Assembly (NCBI RefSeq): GCF_000586435.1
Contig: NZ_BAWH01000006.1
Coordinates: forward strand, 1-64,000
From: Psychrobacter sp. JCM 18901
GTDB lineage: Bacteria; Pseudomonadota; Gammaproteobacteria; Pseudomonadales; Moraxellaceae
Direction of reading: 5' to 3'
Length of the DNA: 64,000 nucleotides
Positions 62,304 to 64,000 of this stretch are shown piece by piece; position 1 is the first letter of the stretch, and the number at the start of each line of letters is the position of its first letter. The position numbers were made by a program, and so were the translations under genes. The notes under the pieces are model-generated. The model ran no database searches. It was not told the DNA's origin and was given only the letters and a program-made list of their open reading frames with translations.

Positions 62304-62790
62304 ATGAAGACTTCAATAAGCTTAATAGTACTGTCTCTAGGACTGCTTACATTTGATACTAATGCTGCCAATACTAATTTCAACCACAAGGTATACAAAA
62401 CGGTGCTATTTCAGAATCTTGTTATCATGATCCATGTGCCGTGACAAGAATAATGAAGTCTGAGATTGTGAAACAGAAACCAGGATATACACAGTTGAAG
62501 CTTAAAGTAGTAAGTGGTTACAAAGGTTGGGATGCAAAAAAACTACATGGGGTCATGAGTTTTATACGATGTATGTCAATTGCTCTCTCAAGAGACCCAA
62601 TTTAGCAAATAAGTCCAATATTGAAGGTAACATTTTACCCCTTGGCGTGGGTGAGGATAGTTGGATACCAGGCGCAGAGTATCCTAACACTATTCTATAT
62701 TTACAAGCATGTCATAACTATGACGGAGAAACGGAAAAGGCTGGTAAGAAGTTCGGCTACAATATAAAAGAAGCTGATAGATTTAATTAG
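62304..62790 (+). CDS. Unrecognised exported protein
   Basis: About 161 residues across breaks near 62400 and 62550. A signal peptide ('LIVLSLGLLTFDTNAAN') is followed by 'ESCYHDPCAVTRIMKSEIV' and 'FYTMYVNCSLKRPNLANKS', with several Cys that could pair. The gene starts 24 bp after the preceding exported protein and probably forms a unit with it. No family is recognised; a surface or periplasmic role is inferred from the signal only. Confidence 0.55.
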
Positions 62791-62856
62791 AGCTAATTAG
62801 CTTGTACCAGTTTTAGTGGAAATATCAGATGTTTTACTAATTCTTATCGTTAATAG

Positions 62857-62897
62857 ATACGGCAAGCAATTGAGACATTGTTTGCCGTATTTATTTA
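62857..62897. terminator. Terminator after the exported-protein genes
   Basis: A 14-bp stem with one mismatch (62857-62870 and 62877-62890) and a 6-nt loop is followed by TTATTTAT. It separates these genes from hsdM. Confidence 0.8.
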
Positions 62898-63077
62898 TCA
62901 TCAAATGAAAGTTAACCTCGATTTTAGTATTAACCCACTGTGCGATACTGCTTAGTACCCTTATGCAATTGATATAATCGAATTTTTCAGCAATGACATC
63001 TGCCAACCATCTTATACCCTGCTATCATTACACCACTATAACAACCAGAAATTTTCCAGCGCGTTAAGGAATAACCA

Positions 63078-64000
63078 ATGCCTGCCAGTACCACTAATAA
63101 TATTAGCAAAATCAATCAAGACGACATCAATAAAGCCGTCTGGAACGCCTGTGACACCTTTCGCGGGGTCATCAGCGCCGATACCTATAAAGACTTTATC
63201 TTAACCATGCTGTTCCTCAAATATTTGTCTGACGTTTACCGCGATGAGTACAACAAGCTGGTTGAGCAGTTTGGCGACAACCCTGAGCTCATCCACGCCA
63301 TGATGTCCAAGCAGCGTTTTGTCTTACCTGAAGGCGCAAGCTTTTGGGACTTGTATGAGCAGCGTCATCAGCCGGGCAACGGTCAACGTATTGACGAGGC
63401 GCTACACGTTATCGAAGAAGCCAACGGTACTAAGCTCAAAAACGTCTTCCAAGATATCAGTTTTAACACTGATAAACTGGGTCAAGAAAAGCAAAAGAAC
63501 GAGCTACTACGCCACTTATTAGAAGACTTTGGCAAAGACATCCTTAATCTAAGCGTTGAGCGTGTCGGTAGCCTCGATGTGATTGGTAATGCTTATGAGT
63601 TTTTAATCAAGCATTTTGCCGCTAGTAGTGGGGCGACGGCTGGCGAGTTCTATACGCCGCCTGAAGTGTCGAATTTGCTAGCGACTATCCTTGAGCCTGT
63701 CGAAGGTGATGAAATATGTGATCCTGCCTGCGGTTCGGGTTCGCTGCTCATTAAGTGCGGGGCCATGGTACGCAAAAACTCAAATTCTAAGAAGTATGCG
63801 CTATACGGTCAAGAAGCCATTGGCTCGACATGGGCACTGGCCAAAATGAATATGTTCCTACACGGTGAGGACAACCACCGTATCGAGTGGGGCGATACCA
63901 TCCGTAATCCACTGCTACTCGACAAAGACGGCAAGCACTTATTACAGTTCGATGTGGTGACGGCCAACCCGCCGTTTTCACTGGATAAATGGGGACATGA
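63078..64000 (+). CDS. hsdM: Type I restriction-modification methyltransferase subunit HsdM (partial)
   Basis: At least 307 residues, open to the window edge. The N-terminal helical domain is 'INKAVWNACDTFRGVISADTYKDFILTMLFLKYLSDVY' in parts. The SAM site is 'GEFYTPPEVSNLLATIL' and 'DPACGSGSLLIKCG', and the N6-adenine catalytic motif is 'VVTANPPFSLDKWG'. AAGGA stands 7 bp before ATG 63078. HsdS and HsdR should follow to the right of the window. No frame break is seen. Confidence 0.93.
   Translation, partial: MPASTTNNISKINQDDINKAVWNACDTFRGVISADTYKDFILTMLFLKYLSDVYRDEYNKLVEQFGDNPELIHAMMSKQRFVLPEGASFWDLYEQRHQPGNGQRIDEALHVIEEANGTKLKNVFQDISFNTDKLGQEKQKNELLRHLLEDFGKDILNLSVERVGSLDVIGNAYEFLIKHFAASSGATAGEFYTPPEVSNLLATILEPVEGDEICDPACGSGSLLIKCGAMVRKNSNSKKYALYGQEAIGSTWALAKMNMFLHGEDNHRIEWGDTIRNPLLLDKDGKHLLQFDVVTANPPFSLDKWGH

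Overview
The window looks like a chromosomal segment of a low-GC gammaproteobacterium of the Moraxellaceae, most likely Psychrobacter. This is inferred from gene content and protein character; no database search was possible. Very many long genes are split by one-base indels. A striking number are one extra A (or T) in a run that should hold six, and others are one missing base in a GG, AA or TT pair. Because catalytic motifs remain intact on both sides of each break, I annotate these as single genes with probable sequencing or assembly errors. They could instead be real mutations, so each break is stated.

Region 1 (1-6.5 kb) is an amino-acid catabolism cluster: a GntR-type regulator remnant, an Lrp/AsnC regulator divergent from ornithine cyclodeaminase, arginase, a YjiH-type membrane protein and an exported broad-specificity amino-acid racemase. 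Arginase and cyclodeaminase together turn arginine into proline. Region 2 (6.5-8.5 kb) is mobile debris: an IS5-type start, and an IS3-family element that itself carries three copies of a short hairpin repeat. Region 3 (8.5-15.4 kb) holds small redox and hydrolase genes with HxlR and LysR regulators and a long perfect palindrome. Region 4 (15.9-23.9 kb) is a heme-uptake locus: a TonB receptor and HmuY-like lipoprotein run one way, hemS-hmuTUV the other, with a Fur-box-like palindrome between them.

Region 5 (24-27 kb) has an IS3 relic, a small Cro/CI-type regulator, the 3' half of a tRNA-Val gene (a probable attachment-site scar) and a Fic gene. Region 6 (27.3-40.3 kb) is assimilatory nitrate/nitrite reduction: nirBD on one strand; on the other a NarK-type transporter, a fused PP2C phosphatase/protein kinase, a flavoprotein reductase, the molybdenum nitrate reductase and a siroheme methyltransferase. 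Region 7 (40.3-50.3 kb) is a copper/heavy-metal resistance island: a CDF transporter, a CusRS-type two-component system with a cop box, a His/Met-rich protein, cytochrome c, a DUF411 protein, CopA, CopB, a DUF305 protein and a glutaredoxin-MauE fusion.

Region 8 (50.3-56.8 kb) is a four-gene, translationally overlapping module on the minus strand, with two very large tyrosine-recombinase-like proteins (about 602 and 1110 residues) and two unrecognised partners. It probably mobilises the neighbouring island. Region 9 (57-64 kb) has a GntP-type permease, a 1.2 kb non-coding stretch with a second long palindrome, three unrecognised membrane or exported proteins, and the start of a type I modification gene (hsdM) cut by the window edge.

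The best candidates for something new are the hairpin repeat family inside the IS3 element (7-bp target duplication, matched changes in the hairpin arms, one copy translated in frame), the giant recombinase module, and the two long palindromes that both have 16-nt spacers.
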